From: Druceiella hillmani
Lineage: Eukaryota > Arthropoda > Insecta > Lepidoptera > Hepialidae
DNA length: 64,000 bases
Assembly: GCA_039881145.1 (NCBI GenBank)
Contig: JAYKKI010000127.1
Location: 2,170,001-2,234,000 of the forward strand
Reading direction: 5' to 3'
The position numbers were made by a program, and so were the translations under genes. The notes beneath the pieces are model-generated. The model saw nothing but the letters and a program-made list of their open reading frames with translations. It did no database searches and was not told the origin of the DNA. Below, piece by piece: positions 51,531 through 63,056 of this stretch; the stretch's first letter is position 1; the number at the start of each line of letters is the position of its first letter.

Positions 51531-51999
51531 TATTCTTGACATATTTATGGCTTTACATATAATGTTGGAAATTGCGCCAAGCCTAGAAATTTCAGATAAC
51601 ATATTCTTATCTGAATACTGGATTAAACAGGTCCAGATTTTAATTATGAGCGCTATCTAAAACCACGTTTAATGTAATTACAAAACTAAAAATAAAATTA
51701 AGTCTCTTTGGTATGTTCATTAAAATTTTCTATCAGTCTTGGTGATCTACAAGAGGTGAGTTCAAATTAGATGCTAATATATCGTACCCTGCCTTATGGT
51801 AACCCATAACATTGTTACCACTCGAGTAAATTATTTTAGAAGATTAGGCTCCATATAAAGGAAAAATAATTTATTTTCGAATCGCATTTAAATGTTTTAA
51901 TATCATAAACAGTACCTCCACGGAAAGAAATAATTGAAGAAAAGCACTTAGTAACCAGCAGACTTGATTTTTCTTTTTGCGAAATAATATTAGCGTCAC

Positions 52000-52215
52000 T
52001 CAATGTTCAAAAGACGGCGTAAGTGTTTGCTGCATCAGGTCGCGTAAAGCTTTAATGGAGCTCGGCGGCGTCCGGTGTACTTGCACTCTAGGACAGGACA
52101 TAATGTACCTCAAGAACGGAATGAGGTACAAGAGATAATTATTGATATGAATCCTCGTACTTTGCACTCAAGGACCAATGGAAGTTCACTTCCTACGTCA
52201 ATTTAAGTACAATCA
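52000..52215. other. complex, less AT-rich block
   Basis: Balanced composition (ggagctcggcggcgtccggt) with repeated words: acttgcactctaggac and actttgcactcaaggacc at 90-bp spacing, and acctcaagaacggaatgaggt as a loose hairpin. No long frame. Candidate regulatory DNA or decayed repeat. Confidence 0.3.
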
Positions 52216-52219
52216 TCAT

Positions 52220-53900
52220 TGACATAAAAAAATAAACAAAAAATTCGGCAATCGTCTTGTTTAATAGAAATACAAAAGTTTTAATAAAACTGTTTGTAAG
52301 CCAATAATAATAAATAAATAAATAGTAACGCGACACAGTATATTATTTTAAGAATTCACAAATATTAATATTATTATCATGCATATCTTTGAAAAGCATA
52401 AACAAGTAACCTGCTGTATCTTTCACAAGAGTGAATATCTTAAAAGCTTTAATATTTAGAATCATTCCTGCAATTTAATAGAAATTTAGCTGAACTTCTA
52501 GAAATGCAGTTTTTTTCATAACTTTTATTTTAACAGTATCAAATAAATTTTTGGTGAAAGCTTTTATTGATAACATAACAACACTTTTTCATAATATAAT
52601 AAAAAAATAGTTCGAAATCTTATGTAGGTCTCAATTAATTTATAACAAAACATAAAAAAATCCGTAAGTTCACTTTTTCAAAGAGGTAAAGTAGGCGTGA
52701 ATTTCTTTTTTCGTTTTTATCACAGAATTGAGTATAATTACAAAGGTAGTTTAAAATTAATTTCAGATTACATTCATCACTTTTCTCTTAAAAGGTCCGC
52801 TCATTAAATATTCAGCTTTCAATAAATATGATATTTAACCCTACGACTACAATAGTTCCTTTATAGGTTTAAAGAAAGTAAAAAAATATACGTATGCAAT
52901 GGTACATTATTTGATTGTATTTGATTTTAAATTTAAAATTATTATAAGTTCTCCTACTTTGCGCATGTTCAAAATAATCAAGTATACTGATTCTGTCAGT
53001 GTATCCGTAGAGTAAAAAAAAATACTAATGCTTCCTCGAAGCCTCCTGTTACCCCTACATATTAAGATAACGATAGGAACAGGGCGTCTGGATCAGGTAG
53101 CAAAAAATTCGAAGCGGTTACGACAAAATCTTGAAGAGTTTTTTATCTCTTTACCCATGTCGCTAAGTTTGGGGTGACTATTGTTTTTCTTTTAATTAGT
53201 CAACAAATAAATGACCAAAATTCGAGATGCTAATTTTACAGAATTGCATACCTTCATTTTGAAAGTATTCTAAAATTTATTTCTGAACTTTGAACCTAAA
53301 CAAATAATATTATTTGGGTTTAAAGTTCAATTCAATTCATTTGAAAAAAGAGCTTACTTATTTACTGACTTCTATTTTCCCGCATCTTCAAGGAGCTACA
53401 AAAAACAAAATTTGTCTATTTATTATGTTTTATACTAATCACTCCATCTCTTTTCAACTAATTGTAAATATCCGTTTACACACGATCTCTACGCAAATAT
53501 CCTAATGACGTATCTTTACTAATTTTGTCGTACGCATACTACAAAAAAAGTGGAAAAATATAATTATTACTAGTTAGCAAAAGGAACGAAGCCATTTAGT
53601 GGAGGAAGGGAGAGAGGTATATTTGAAAGTGTTATATGCAGCTCCACTATTTCTCAACTCAGTGACAGATAATGATCTTGATCACTGGAATTTCATTTCT
53701 AATTTTATCACTATGTTTGTTTGCTAGATAAACGATCCCAATGAAATTTTGCATACATGTAGTCTGTTATGGATACACAAGATGGGACATTTAATTCAAA
53801 ATAGAATTAATATTTTTGGTTAATAAAAAAAACTACGAAATTATTTTTTATAACATATAAACATGAACGTGCATAACAGTATAAACATGAACGTGCTTAT
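52220..53900. other. AT-rich intergenic DNA
   Basis: No gene supported. A small duplication of ataaacatgaacgtgc occurs at 53857 and 53880. Confidence 0.5.
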
Positions 53901-53912
53901 GTAGAAATATGC

Positions 53913-53992
53913 CACTACAACATTACCTACTGGTAATGTTGTAGTGACTACTACATTACCTACAACATTACCTACTGCAGGTAATGTTGTAG
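53913..53992. repeat. two adjacent hairpins of the same sequence
   Basis: Hairpin 1 (53913-53946): cactacaacattacc, tact, ggtaatgttgtagtg, perfect 15-bp arms. Hairpin 2 (53960-53992): ctacaacattacct, actgc, aggtaatgttgtag, perfect 14-bp arms. The arm sequence therefore occurs four times in alternating orientation within 80 bp. Confidence 0.92.
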
Positions 53993-54049
53993 TGATTTAC
54001 AATAACTACAGAGAACAGGCTTTTTTCACGCTATTTCAACGATTCTCAA

Positions 54050-55020
54050 CTTATTAAAATACTTAACTATTTCCGATACTAAGATCCTATTTTTACACAA
54101 GGATTTTTCTTTTATATTTCCCCACTATTTTTTTTACTTTTCTACGTGAGTGAGGTCATGGATCAAAGTTGATTCTTTTATAATGTTATGTGAAATGTAC
54201 AATGTGTATGGAACGATAAATTTACGTGGGACATAAAGTAAACGCGATGTGCTCATTACCTTAATTCAATGTAACAAGGTAATATTAATTGAGAATGGTC
54301 TCTATTAACACGAAAATTTTAAATTGATTTCTTTAAATTGATTTCAAAGCATTTCTTTTGAAATGTCAGAATTTTTTCTAATGAGCAAATTAAATTTACA
54401 TGAAGTTTAAACAAGTCAATGAAATTGATTATGGAGTTTCGTGTTACACTGCGGATGAGCAATTAGTGAAATAAAGGAAAAACAAATTCACGTGGGAAAA
54501 TTTTCTTGTGTATACAAAATAGTTGATTTTTCTCCTATCGTACATTTTTAGTCATTAGTTACAAAATTCAATATTGAATAGAATCTTTAAACGTTTAAGT
54601 CGCATTATGCTTATTTAGAGTGGAAAAAATAAATTATAAAATGGAAATTATTATTAACCGGCAAGAGAAAAGTTTTTCCCTTTTTACTTCATCGGTATAT
54701 TTAGATGTCCACGAGGAGAGCATCCCAGTATATAGCTGAATATACTTGAAAAGAACTTTTATTATCATAATAATATTTTCTATGATACATTTAAGAAATA
54801 CTTAAATACTGAAGAAGACAAATATTTCTTGATCAAATTTAAAGTATTACAAACTATAAAAATACAGAGATTATACTAGAATGAGTAGACGTTAACCGCA
54901 AAATTTTATTGAATTTATAAGCTTATTTTAATCAACAAATCTTTATTAATATACCTAACAATAGCCGCCACGATGCTGTATGTGTACCAATTTAAAGTGT
55001 GGGATCAATTTGATTAAAGA
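54050..55020. other. AT-rich intergenic DNA
   Basis: No gene or repeat recognised. Confidence 0.5.
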
Positions 55021-55033
55021 TGAGGACCAATTT

Positions 55034-55249
55034 AAATTATGGGGTGGTGTGTTTAGTTGATCACAAGGCATACTGCCTTTGATTATGCGGCGCACAGCGG
55101 GGACTCGGGTTCGATTCCCGGCCGTTCGCCGAATGGGGCTGGACTGGTATTATGGTTGGCTGTAAGAGATTGCTCTCTTAGTAATAAGTCCGCCATATAT
55201 ATCAATTAGATACATTGAAGTAGATAAATAAATGAAATAAATAAATAAA
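55034..55249 (+). mobile_element. tRNA-derived SINE
   Basis: The head is tRNA-like. A perfect polymerase III B box, ggttcgattcc, lies at 55108-55118, in the context gggactcgggttcgattccc. About 45-60 bp upstream is an imperfect A-box-like ttagttgatcacaagg. A tRNA-unrelated body follows (ctggactggtattatggttg, agattgctctctta, ccgccatata), then a 3' tail of aaat/aaataaat repeats ending about 55249. This layout is the standard SINE architecture, mobilised in trans by a LINE. A short word accaatttaaa occurs at 54987 and 55026 upstream; no convincing target duplication was identified. Confidence 0.9.
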
Positions 55250-55259
55250 CATTTAGTTA

Positions 55260-56780
55260 TTACTAGTTATATAATATTTTATTATTGTGAAACGCACATC
55301 ATTCTGATTTCATTACGACAGAAAACAAGACATTCTGTATAAAATGATTTACATTTCTTGAAATTGGAGATATTTCCATACCAGATACAAACTAAATTTG
55401 AAAAACTACAAACATAGATAATCCATCAAGCTGATTTGACATCAGTAATGCATTGTTAACTCCAATCAATAGAAGAATCGGTGACACTGTATGCAAGTAA
55501 ATTTCGCCAAAATAAAATTCACTTCCAATGTTATTTATAAGCATTAAGACCTGAATATCCTCTTTATTTAAGGCCCATTACAGCCCAAAACCTATATTCT
55601 ATCCATCCGTCGATGTAGATAACTATCTAAGATACTTGATAATTTCCCGTCTATCCATAGTTTGCTTCCCACAAGTATTTTGACATTTTAACTGTCTGCC
55701 GACCGACATAGATATCTTTGTATCCGTGCGCTCTCGTAAAAGTTCAGTTAATTCATATGGCAGATCCGAAAATTAAAAATATATATGCATCAAGTAAATA
55801 AATAAAAACTAAAGAGAAACATTTTAATTAAATACGATTAGACGTAGTTTAAACATTTCCTGATTTTTTAAATAGCAGATACATTTTTATATATTTAAAA
55901 ATCAAAGATAATATAAGTTAAAAAAAAGCAGTTAAGCTTTTGTGCAGTTATGAACAGCAGTCAATCTGCTTTTTTAGGTCAAGTGTTAAATTGGACAAAA
56001 ACCAGTATTAATATAACGTTTATTATTGAAGGAAGTAATAACTTATAACAAGAAATGGATAATTGCGATTATATTTTCATAATACACAAAATAACTCCTT
56101 TTATTACATAAAAAATAAATTATAGTAATAATTATTATGTTGCAATAACTCAAAAAAATCTTTTAATCCGAAATCTAGTTTTAAAATATATTTTTTTCAT
56201 TTTACACATATAATTTACCGGGTGTTTACATATACGCCAGGCCCTATCACTTTTGTTATAGGAATTATAATTCCAATATTATAACGATTGCACAATTTAT
56301 ATATATTATGTAAATAATTAAAAACATAATACTTTCCTAAGCTACCCAAAATATTTAAAAAAGGAACCCCAGGACTTTAACATCACGTTTTGTACACTTA
56401 TGATATAAAAAATTGAGAAAACATATCAAATCACATACATATGTAGTTATTTTGCGTTGAATTTAGTTATAAGCACTTAGTTAAGTAAAGTATTTTACGG
56501 GATTAATTCGATGTAAAATTCATAAATTATTTACAATGGTAATTTTTTTCTAACTAGATGTGTGAAAAAATTAAAATCGAGAAATGCATTTCTACAAAAA
56601 ACGAAAAATAAAATTTCGAGCTTATTTTTGACTGCAAAACTTAAACTCGCATAGTATAACAGTTTAATCAAATATCGGATAAAAAAGATACGTTGTTTCA
56701 ATTGGTAAATAATTTGATCGGCAACCACTCAGTTCATCCAATCTCGAATAACATAATGTAATGTAACACACAATTCCCAT
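55260..56780. other. AT-rich intergenic DNA
   Basis: No gene supported. Confidence 0.5.
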
Positions 56781-56785
56781 GACTT

Positions 56786-57300
56786 GTCAATATTTAATAT
56801 CGACGCATCGACGGCGCCAGGTGCGCGCCCAGGGTATTAAATATTTCGCTATGCTCGACTCGTAATTAGCGATAATTATTTGAAAGAAGTATGGCGGAAT
56901 GCGCAGGGGTGTGTACGCCACCAACCACTGCTTCCTCATTTATTATTTACTTTGATGCCGGTGTGCGGAGCGCGTCATTAAGTTTTCATTAAATTGTTTG
57001 TTTAATTAAATTTTGTGTGGTTGAAGCGGTGGCAGCATTTCGACGATAAGAGTACGCGTGGAACGGAAGGCTAATTATAATTATTTTATAATAACTTGGT
57101 ATAAGCTTTATCATAAATTTCGTATAGAAGCTACTGTATGATGCTTCTGATGATAAGTTGCAAGTGACTATGCAAAATGTGAAAGCGTTCATGTAAACAG
57201 CAGATTTTAACTTTCATAAAAATTATTGGTTCATGGTCTAAGGTAATAGTCACCTTTGAGTATGCTGAAAATTTTTCTTTTTAAAACTCTTTTTAATTAG
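56786..57300 (+). repeat. non-coding block, paired with 51020-51530 (copy 2)
   Basis: Same layout as the block at 51020. The 23-nt identical core lies at 56989-57011. This copy is richer in CpG (gacggcgccaggtgcgcgcc) where the other copy has TG/CA, suggesting that copy 1 has drifted. A 67-codon minus-strand frame here is broken in the other copy. Confidence 0.8.
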
Positions 57301-57369
57301 TCTTAACACGTTCTGATAAAATTTTGAAACTTTTTCATACCATGTGAACTGCAGATAATATATACTTTT

Positions 57370-57405
57370 AAATATATATATATATATATATAAATATATA
57401 TATAT
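57370..57405. repeat. (AT)n microsatellite
   Basis: AT alternation with one interruption. Confidence 0.93.
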
Positions 57406-57448
57406 TCCATATTCGTTCATAACTTGAATTGTATAAATAAATTGTACG

Positions 57449-57497
57449 GTGCGGAGCGGATGCAGTCGATAGATGCAGTCGTGCGGAGTGGATACAG
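57449..57497 (+). repeat. short duplication, period 32
   Basis: gtgcggagcggatgcag at 57449 and gtgcggagtggatacag at 57481, within a locally GC-richer patch (57440-57670) with no gene. Confidence 0.75.
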
Positions 57498-58366
57498 ATC
57501 AAGGATAGTATTTATCCTGAAGGTTTTTATATAGAAACTCAGATTACATAATTATATTCATATTCGTGAAGTTTGTCTTTGTATACGGATAGACACGAAG
57601 GACTGTGGATGGCGCGATGATGGCAGACAAAATAGTGAGCGGGAGAACTCCGTTGAAAACAAAAAGGTTAGAATTCCGTGTAAAAAAAAGATTTGAATTC
57701 AATCGTCAGTTGGAACAGTTGTGAAAACTAAAAACTCTATGTAAATGAAGTCGAGGAAAAAACTGATGTGAAAATAAAAATGGTTAGCTTTCAATACCCA
57801 ATCATCAGGAGTAAAATTTTGTTCCTTTAATCAGTCCGTGATAAATGCTTGATATCGCCAAAACATATAATCTGATCATCAGAATAATGTTCTTATAACT
57901 TGATAAATAAAAATATGATCGACTGTTGGTGCCAATATAATCATATTAGATAGTGAGTATGTGTCTTCGTAGTTGTATGTTATAATTTATTAGTGATTTT
58001 TTTATCAGACATGACCCCAACTATCCATACAGAGTCAAGCTAAATATTTATAGAACAAAATTATTACTTTACAATTGTAAAACCCACATCGAAATTGTGG
58101 ATAAATTTTATAACTGCTATGAAAACGTAAAAATATGTCTCACTTCAATTTACATCAGTGTTTGCATAAAAATAATTGGCTTAAAGTGATTATAAAAAAA
58201 ATTAATATGCTAATATTATTCGTATCTTCTAAATATATTTCTAATTATATTATCATATCAGCATTGAATGTAACATATGTGTAACGTATAGAATCGTGAC
58301 TACTTTTAATCGATTATTGAAAACTTTGTTGTGAATATGATAAGTGAGAAACCGTAGTTATAAAAA

Positions 58367-58618
58367 ATGGAAATTAAAAACCATGTTCCAAATAAATCCA
58401 TTTCGATTCACTGGGAAGTTTCTTTGTTATTAAATGGAAGGGCGGAAGATGATGTGAAAGGATTGGTACATATAACTGATAAAGTCAATAGTCTTTTCAT
58501 AAAAGTAACTAGCTGGATACTTGTGCTTTGCCATGATAATTACGAGAAAAGGACATACAATCATAAAACGATGTGGAGCTTAAGTTCCATCAGTTTGAAA
58601 CTAGGAAGAACTCATTAA
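58367..58618 (+). other. unassigned 83-codon open frame
   Basis: Begins MEIKNHVPNK and has a more mixed composition (W x3, D, E, H, R) than most chance frames here, but no domain was recognised. The next stop-free stretch in the same frame is 59096-59290. No splice, promoter or homology evidence was found. It could be part of a decayed coding element or chance. Confidence 0.15.
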
Positions 58619-59095
58619 GCATTTTAAGCCTAATAAATTTACAAAAGATCAAGTTTGATGGTAAATAATGTAATATCAAGCTTGATAAAGCCACTATTAA
58701 AACTGGAAAATTTATGAGTTGTTAAAATGGTATTATCTAGCCAGAAACGGTTAGTTAAATCTGAGTTATAGACCAAGACATTATTGTAAGCCCAGAAATA
58801 ATTAAATAGGAAAGCTTAAATTCTTTGATCCCACTATCAACCCATTTGGTCTACGTAAAAACAATAAACTTAGTTATCGTAGACCTAATTCCTCCCTTAA
58901 ATTAAATACTCAAGATCTTTTGGCAAAGGAAATTCTTATTTAGAAGGATATCCTGAGCACTTACTGAGTTTTTTTCTGTGGCTAGAGTATACCAAGCTGT
59001 AAGGATGAACTAATACTTGAGCCAATATATCTTCAGATCTAATTCAACTATTTTTAAACTTGGTCTTTGTGACTTATCGATGGCAATGTATATAA

Positions 59096-59290
59096 CATGA
59101 TAGCGTAGCATATCTTAATAAGAAATTAAAGGAGCCTGAACTCGAAGTGGTAGTTGGCGGTTTAAGGAAAATTATAGGATATAGACAGTTTCTCCCATAC
59201 GCTTGTGAAAATCGTGACCCTAATTACGTGTTTGTAAAGTCTTCACCTGAAACCCGGTGCCGTTGCACAGTTTTGAAAGTTTCATATTAA
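59096..59290 (+). other. stop-free stretch without start, 64 codons
   Basis: Reads DSVAYLNKKL, then ...GGLRKIIGYRQFLPY, then CENRDPNYVF. Composition is protein-like and there is no ATG. Family not recognised. It lies 478 bp after the 83-codon frame and in the same phase. Possible remnant exon or dead mobile-element ORF; very uncertain. Confidence 0.15.
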
Positions 59291-59310
59291 CAAGAGCGTT
59301 CTCTTGTTAA
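59287..59310. repeat. hairpin, 10-bp arms, 4-nt loop
   Basis: ttaacaagag, cgtt, ctcttgttaa. It overlaps the stop codon of the stop-free stretch ending at 59290. Confidence 0.85.
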
Positions 59311-59782
59311 TTCAGAACTTTTATTGGTGGGCAAACATGAGGTAAATGACATGATTTGGTAATTCTGGGTAATATGAAAAATATATAAACGCATGGGGAG
59401 GTATGTTAATTTTCTCGTAAATGAGAATAATAGACATCCCCTACTAATAAAACCTCTACTTGCACATTTTCATACACATATACCTAAAAATTAAAGAAAT
59501 CATAAGGCTGTAGTAGAACACAATATAATTACGAAGGTTTCATTTTTCAGTACAGATTTTTAATAAAAGTTTGTATTTCAATATAACTTACTATATCGTC
59601 ATAAAATGTTCATCATCATACTTCTAATAGTGTTAAGATGGAATTAGGGTGCATCTTATTTTTTTTTAAACTCTCTAAGTAAATACCAATAAATATTTGA
59701 GAGAATTTTTGCTTTACTAAATTAACAGCGAGATACTAAATACTATTTGGAGTCATTTTTAATTGATACACTAATGATTAGT

Positions 59783-59847
59783 GTATGCATTCTGTAACTT
59801 CCTTTTTGATTAATGACTAATCAAAAAGGAAGTTACAGAACGCATAC
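59783..59847. repeat. long hairpin, 30-bp arms, 5-nt loop
   Basis: gtatgcattctgtaacttcc and following bases pair with the inverse copy ending cagaacgcatac. There is one mismatch in 30 and the loop is atgac. Just upstream is a separate perfect palindrome, tacactaatgattagtgta, at about 59767. Very compact for a transposon, so perhaps an extruded repair product or a miRNA-like hairpin. Confidence 0.93.
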
Positions 59848-60379
59848 CTATTATAGATGGCTCGTTATAAGTGTTTTAGTTTATAAAAAAGAATGAAAGC
59901 AACTTAAGTGAACCTAAAACTAGATTATTGCAAAATATTCGTGGAAACTTTATAATATGAAATAAAAGATAGAAATTATAATGATGGTTTAAGCCGAAGA
60001 ATGTATAATTGTAAAAAAAGAGAGAATAATCGCAATTATTTTGACAGATCGAAGGTTTAAAATAGACAAAATTTAATAAAGCTTCCACTACCCTAACGTT
60101 TGTCTTTTTCATGTGGAAAAATATTTGGACATAATACTTTCAAAGAGAGGAAGAAGATCAAGACTTGGATGGAGTAAATGATAATAGTAAAGATGTTCAA
60201 TAAGTATTTAGATTCTCTTGGTGGTAATTACACAACTGAATTTTTTCATTATTTGGTTCATATATGATGATGGAAATCAAGAACTTCCATCAGATAAGAT
60301 TAATATATTTGTGGAGAATCTAACCTTGGATGATTTGGTTACTTGTATTGTTTATATATCGTAATGTTAAATAAACTGC

Positions 60380-61550
60380 ATTGATACATTGAAAAGGAAT
60401 GAGAATGAAAGCGCAAGGGATTATACCTAATATTAATTCTTGTTTACCGTGTAGCCGTATAAAAGCGATCCATGCCTTTGAACTAACAGCCGTATCCCTG
60501 TCGCATTTTAGGGGTCCTCTTTTCCTATTTTTTTCTGAATAAGAGATGAAAATATAATATTCTTCATATTATTAATTTATTCATTCAGTATTTCATTCAC
60601 ATATGATCCAGTAAAATTTCCTCACCCATTTGATATCGATAAGTATGAAAAAAAGTAATTAGTTTCTGTTAGGTTTTTTCTAAAAATATTGAGTTATGAG
60701 TTGTTTTCCAATTTATAAAAAAAATTATTATTTAAAATGTATACAACAAAATAAAACAATTATAAATGATGGTTAAAAAATATAGCTCTAAATTATATAG
60801 CCGTTTTCAACTTTTGGGAAACTATATCAGACAACTTAAGGATAAAATTCATATATAAAATTATTTTTCTGAAACTATTTTATGTGATAAGCATTATGTT
60901 AAAAGAATTATAGTTTTTCAGAAGTGCTGTATCTTAGAATAAAGGGACCAAATCTTATTAGGTCAGTTTTTCTGTCTCTCTGGTTTGAAATCTTGATTTG
61001 AAATTAATATAAAATACCGTATTCCTAGTGATCAACCCAACACACCACGGTGACGACAATTATTTATATATTATTTAAAGTAAAGTCAACGTATGGGATT
61101 ATTTAAATTGTTATTATTTAAAGTATTTTATTTAAATATAACTCACTTATCTAATTTATCTCTTTAACTATAATACTCTAAAGTACTTTTTCATTATGGG
61201 TAGTAGCATATTAAAACTCTTCAGTTTGTATTAATGCTCCTCCTCGGACATTCTACTTGCCTTCAATTTAAATATCTCATAGAGATATAGATAAAATACA
61301 TTTTATTTTATATAATGCCAATTTCACGCGGCCGAAACCGCGGAAAACAACTAGTAGTTGATATTTCGAAAACATTAAAGTATTAGTAACGACAGAAGTG
61401 AGATACAAATTTTAATCAATTCATGTATCTCAATATTGCTAGATTAAAATAAGCTCAAGTCTCCGAAAAATGTTAAAGTTTTGCAGTAGGCACAATAACA
61501 GCATGTTTAAAGTTTAACAATGTCTTTTCTAACGGTTATTTGTCAGAGTA
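60380..61550. other. AT-rich intergenic DNA
   Basis: No gene recognised. A small GC patch (cgcggccgaaaccgcgg) is at about 61327. Confidence 0.45.
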
Positions 61551-61559
61551 GTCTTTAAT

Positions 61560-61780
61560 TTTGTCATTGTGACACATCAAATGTCAACAACAGACCCTTC
61601 GTTAACTGTGGAAACAGAGAAATTTCCCTTACGCGATTATGTTTCCGGCGAGATCGTTTAGAGGTAATCTCGCATTTTGCGGATTTGGTTCCATGTTAGT
61701 TGGGAACTATTGTGCTTATAAGATTTGCATGTGATCATAGTCGTGTGGCTTGAAACCTCTACCAGTAGATCCTGCAAAAA
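61560..61780. other. complex, less AT-rich block
   Basis: Mixed-composition stretch. The segment taatctcgcattttgcggat plus ttggttcc (about 61665-61692) weakly resembles tatctttcgctttgtggatt plus tagttcc at about 46109-46135. No frame. Possible regulatory DNA. Confidence 0.28.
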
Positions 61781-62256
61781 TTAGATTATATTTGTCGCTT
61801 CCATAAGTGCAGTTTTAATTTAAATTATTAAGTTGAGTAAAATAAATTACTGAGATTCGAAACGGAACGTAAGTACGGCAGCCCTTATAACCTTGTCAAA
61901 TATTTAATAATATTTAACTTTACCTGGTTATGAATAAGATGAAATAAGTAAATTTACGATTCACTAATTCATATTAGAGAATTTTTTCGCTTGAATATCG
62001 AACAGCATATATAAAACCTGTTGGAGGCATTTTTTTCAGACGTCAGTAGAAAAATTATATTCATTGTTTTAGAAGATTGGCTGCTTTAATTGTAATTTTT
62101 GTATAAAATAAGTAGAATATACCAGTCGGAAAAGCAAATTTTGCGTTGCAAAAATTACCTATATTGTGTTTAGAAAAAAAATTTATTTGAGACGCTCAAA
62201 AGTTTTTAACTGGAATTTTCGTTTGGAAAAAAATACAAAAAATTAAACTTAAAAAC

Positions 62257-62501
62257 ATGTGTGTGTTTGTGTGTGTGGGTCTGTGGGTGTGCGCGAGCGC
62301 GTGCTCGTGCGTATATGCGTGCGCGTGAGCGTGCTCGTGCTTGTGAAAGTGCGCGTGCGCGTAAGCCTAGACGTACGCTTTCGCGTGCCCGTGCGCGAGA
62401 GCATTCGTGTGGGGGTTCACGGGGGCGCGCGCGCGCACGCTCTCGTGAATGTGTGTGTGTGTGTGTGTGAGTGAATGTGTGTGTGTGTGTGTGAATGTGT
62501 G

Positions 62502-62536
<35 letters not shown>

Positions 62537-62565
62537 ATGTGAGTGTGTATGCGGGTGTGTATCAT
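62257..62565. repeat. GT/GC alternating purine-pyrimidine tract
   Basis: About 300 bp. Both ends are (GT)n and the centre (62290-62445) is mostly GC/GT alternation with many gcgtgc, cgtgcgcg, gtgctcgtgc and gcgcgcgcgcgc words. CpG is very dense, unlike any other part of the window. Four overlapping open frames (69-123 codons, both strands) encode only H/T, R/A or V/C repeats and are not genes. Confidence 0.95.
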
Positions 62566-62712
62566 ATATTTGCACATGAATTACTGATACTTTGTGAAAA
62601 TGAAAAATAATGTATAAATGTGCAGATAAAATGGTACCGATTAACACAATATTTAACTATTTAAATCAATCTTATTCAATAGAAACAACGTTAACTACGT
62701 TTTAGTTGATTT

Positions 62713-62758
62713 GAGATTTAGTTAAACATTTATTTATTCACATGTTTAACTAAATCTC
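62713..62758. repeat. hairpin, 17-bp perfect arms, 12-nt loop
   Basis: gagatttagttaaacat and atgtttaactaaatctc flank the loop ttatttattcac. Confidence 0.9.
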
Positions 62759-63056
62759 TAACATAGAAAGGTTTACGTTAATTATTATAAATGGAAGTTA
62801 CTATTTCTTCTCTAAATTTCTTTTACTATCCACTTTTACCATCTTTAAAACATAAATTTTTTTGAGTTTTATCTGTTAAGTTATTTTCACTAATTTTTAG
62901 GAAAACATTAATATTCTTTGACATATATTACGAATTATTAAATTTACACAATAACTGAAAAATTAAAGGATAAAAAATTTCGACGTTAATTGAAGATTTA
63001 TAAATGAAATTCATTGAAAACTGCCTATTAATTTTGCCATTATATTTATCACTAAT

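Noticed and set aside
55040..55125. Functional tRNA gene
   Set aside because: The B box is perfect, but the A box is degenerate, no matching acceptor stem was found, and the sequence continues into a SINE body and AAAT tail.
58806..58943. Resemblance of a short translated segment (FDPTINPFGLRKNN) to a retroelement integrase zinc-binding region
   Set aside because: The likeness rests on a few residues, is in a different phase from the neighbouring frames, and lacks the His/Cys pattern needed.
62206..62647. Several H/T-, R/A- and V/C-rich open frames
   Set aside because: All are translations of the GT/GC repeat tract in different phases and strands.
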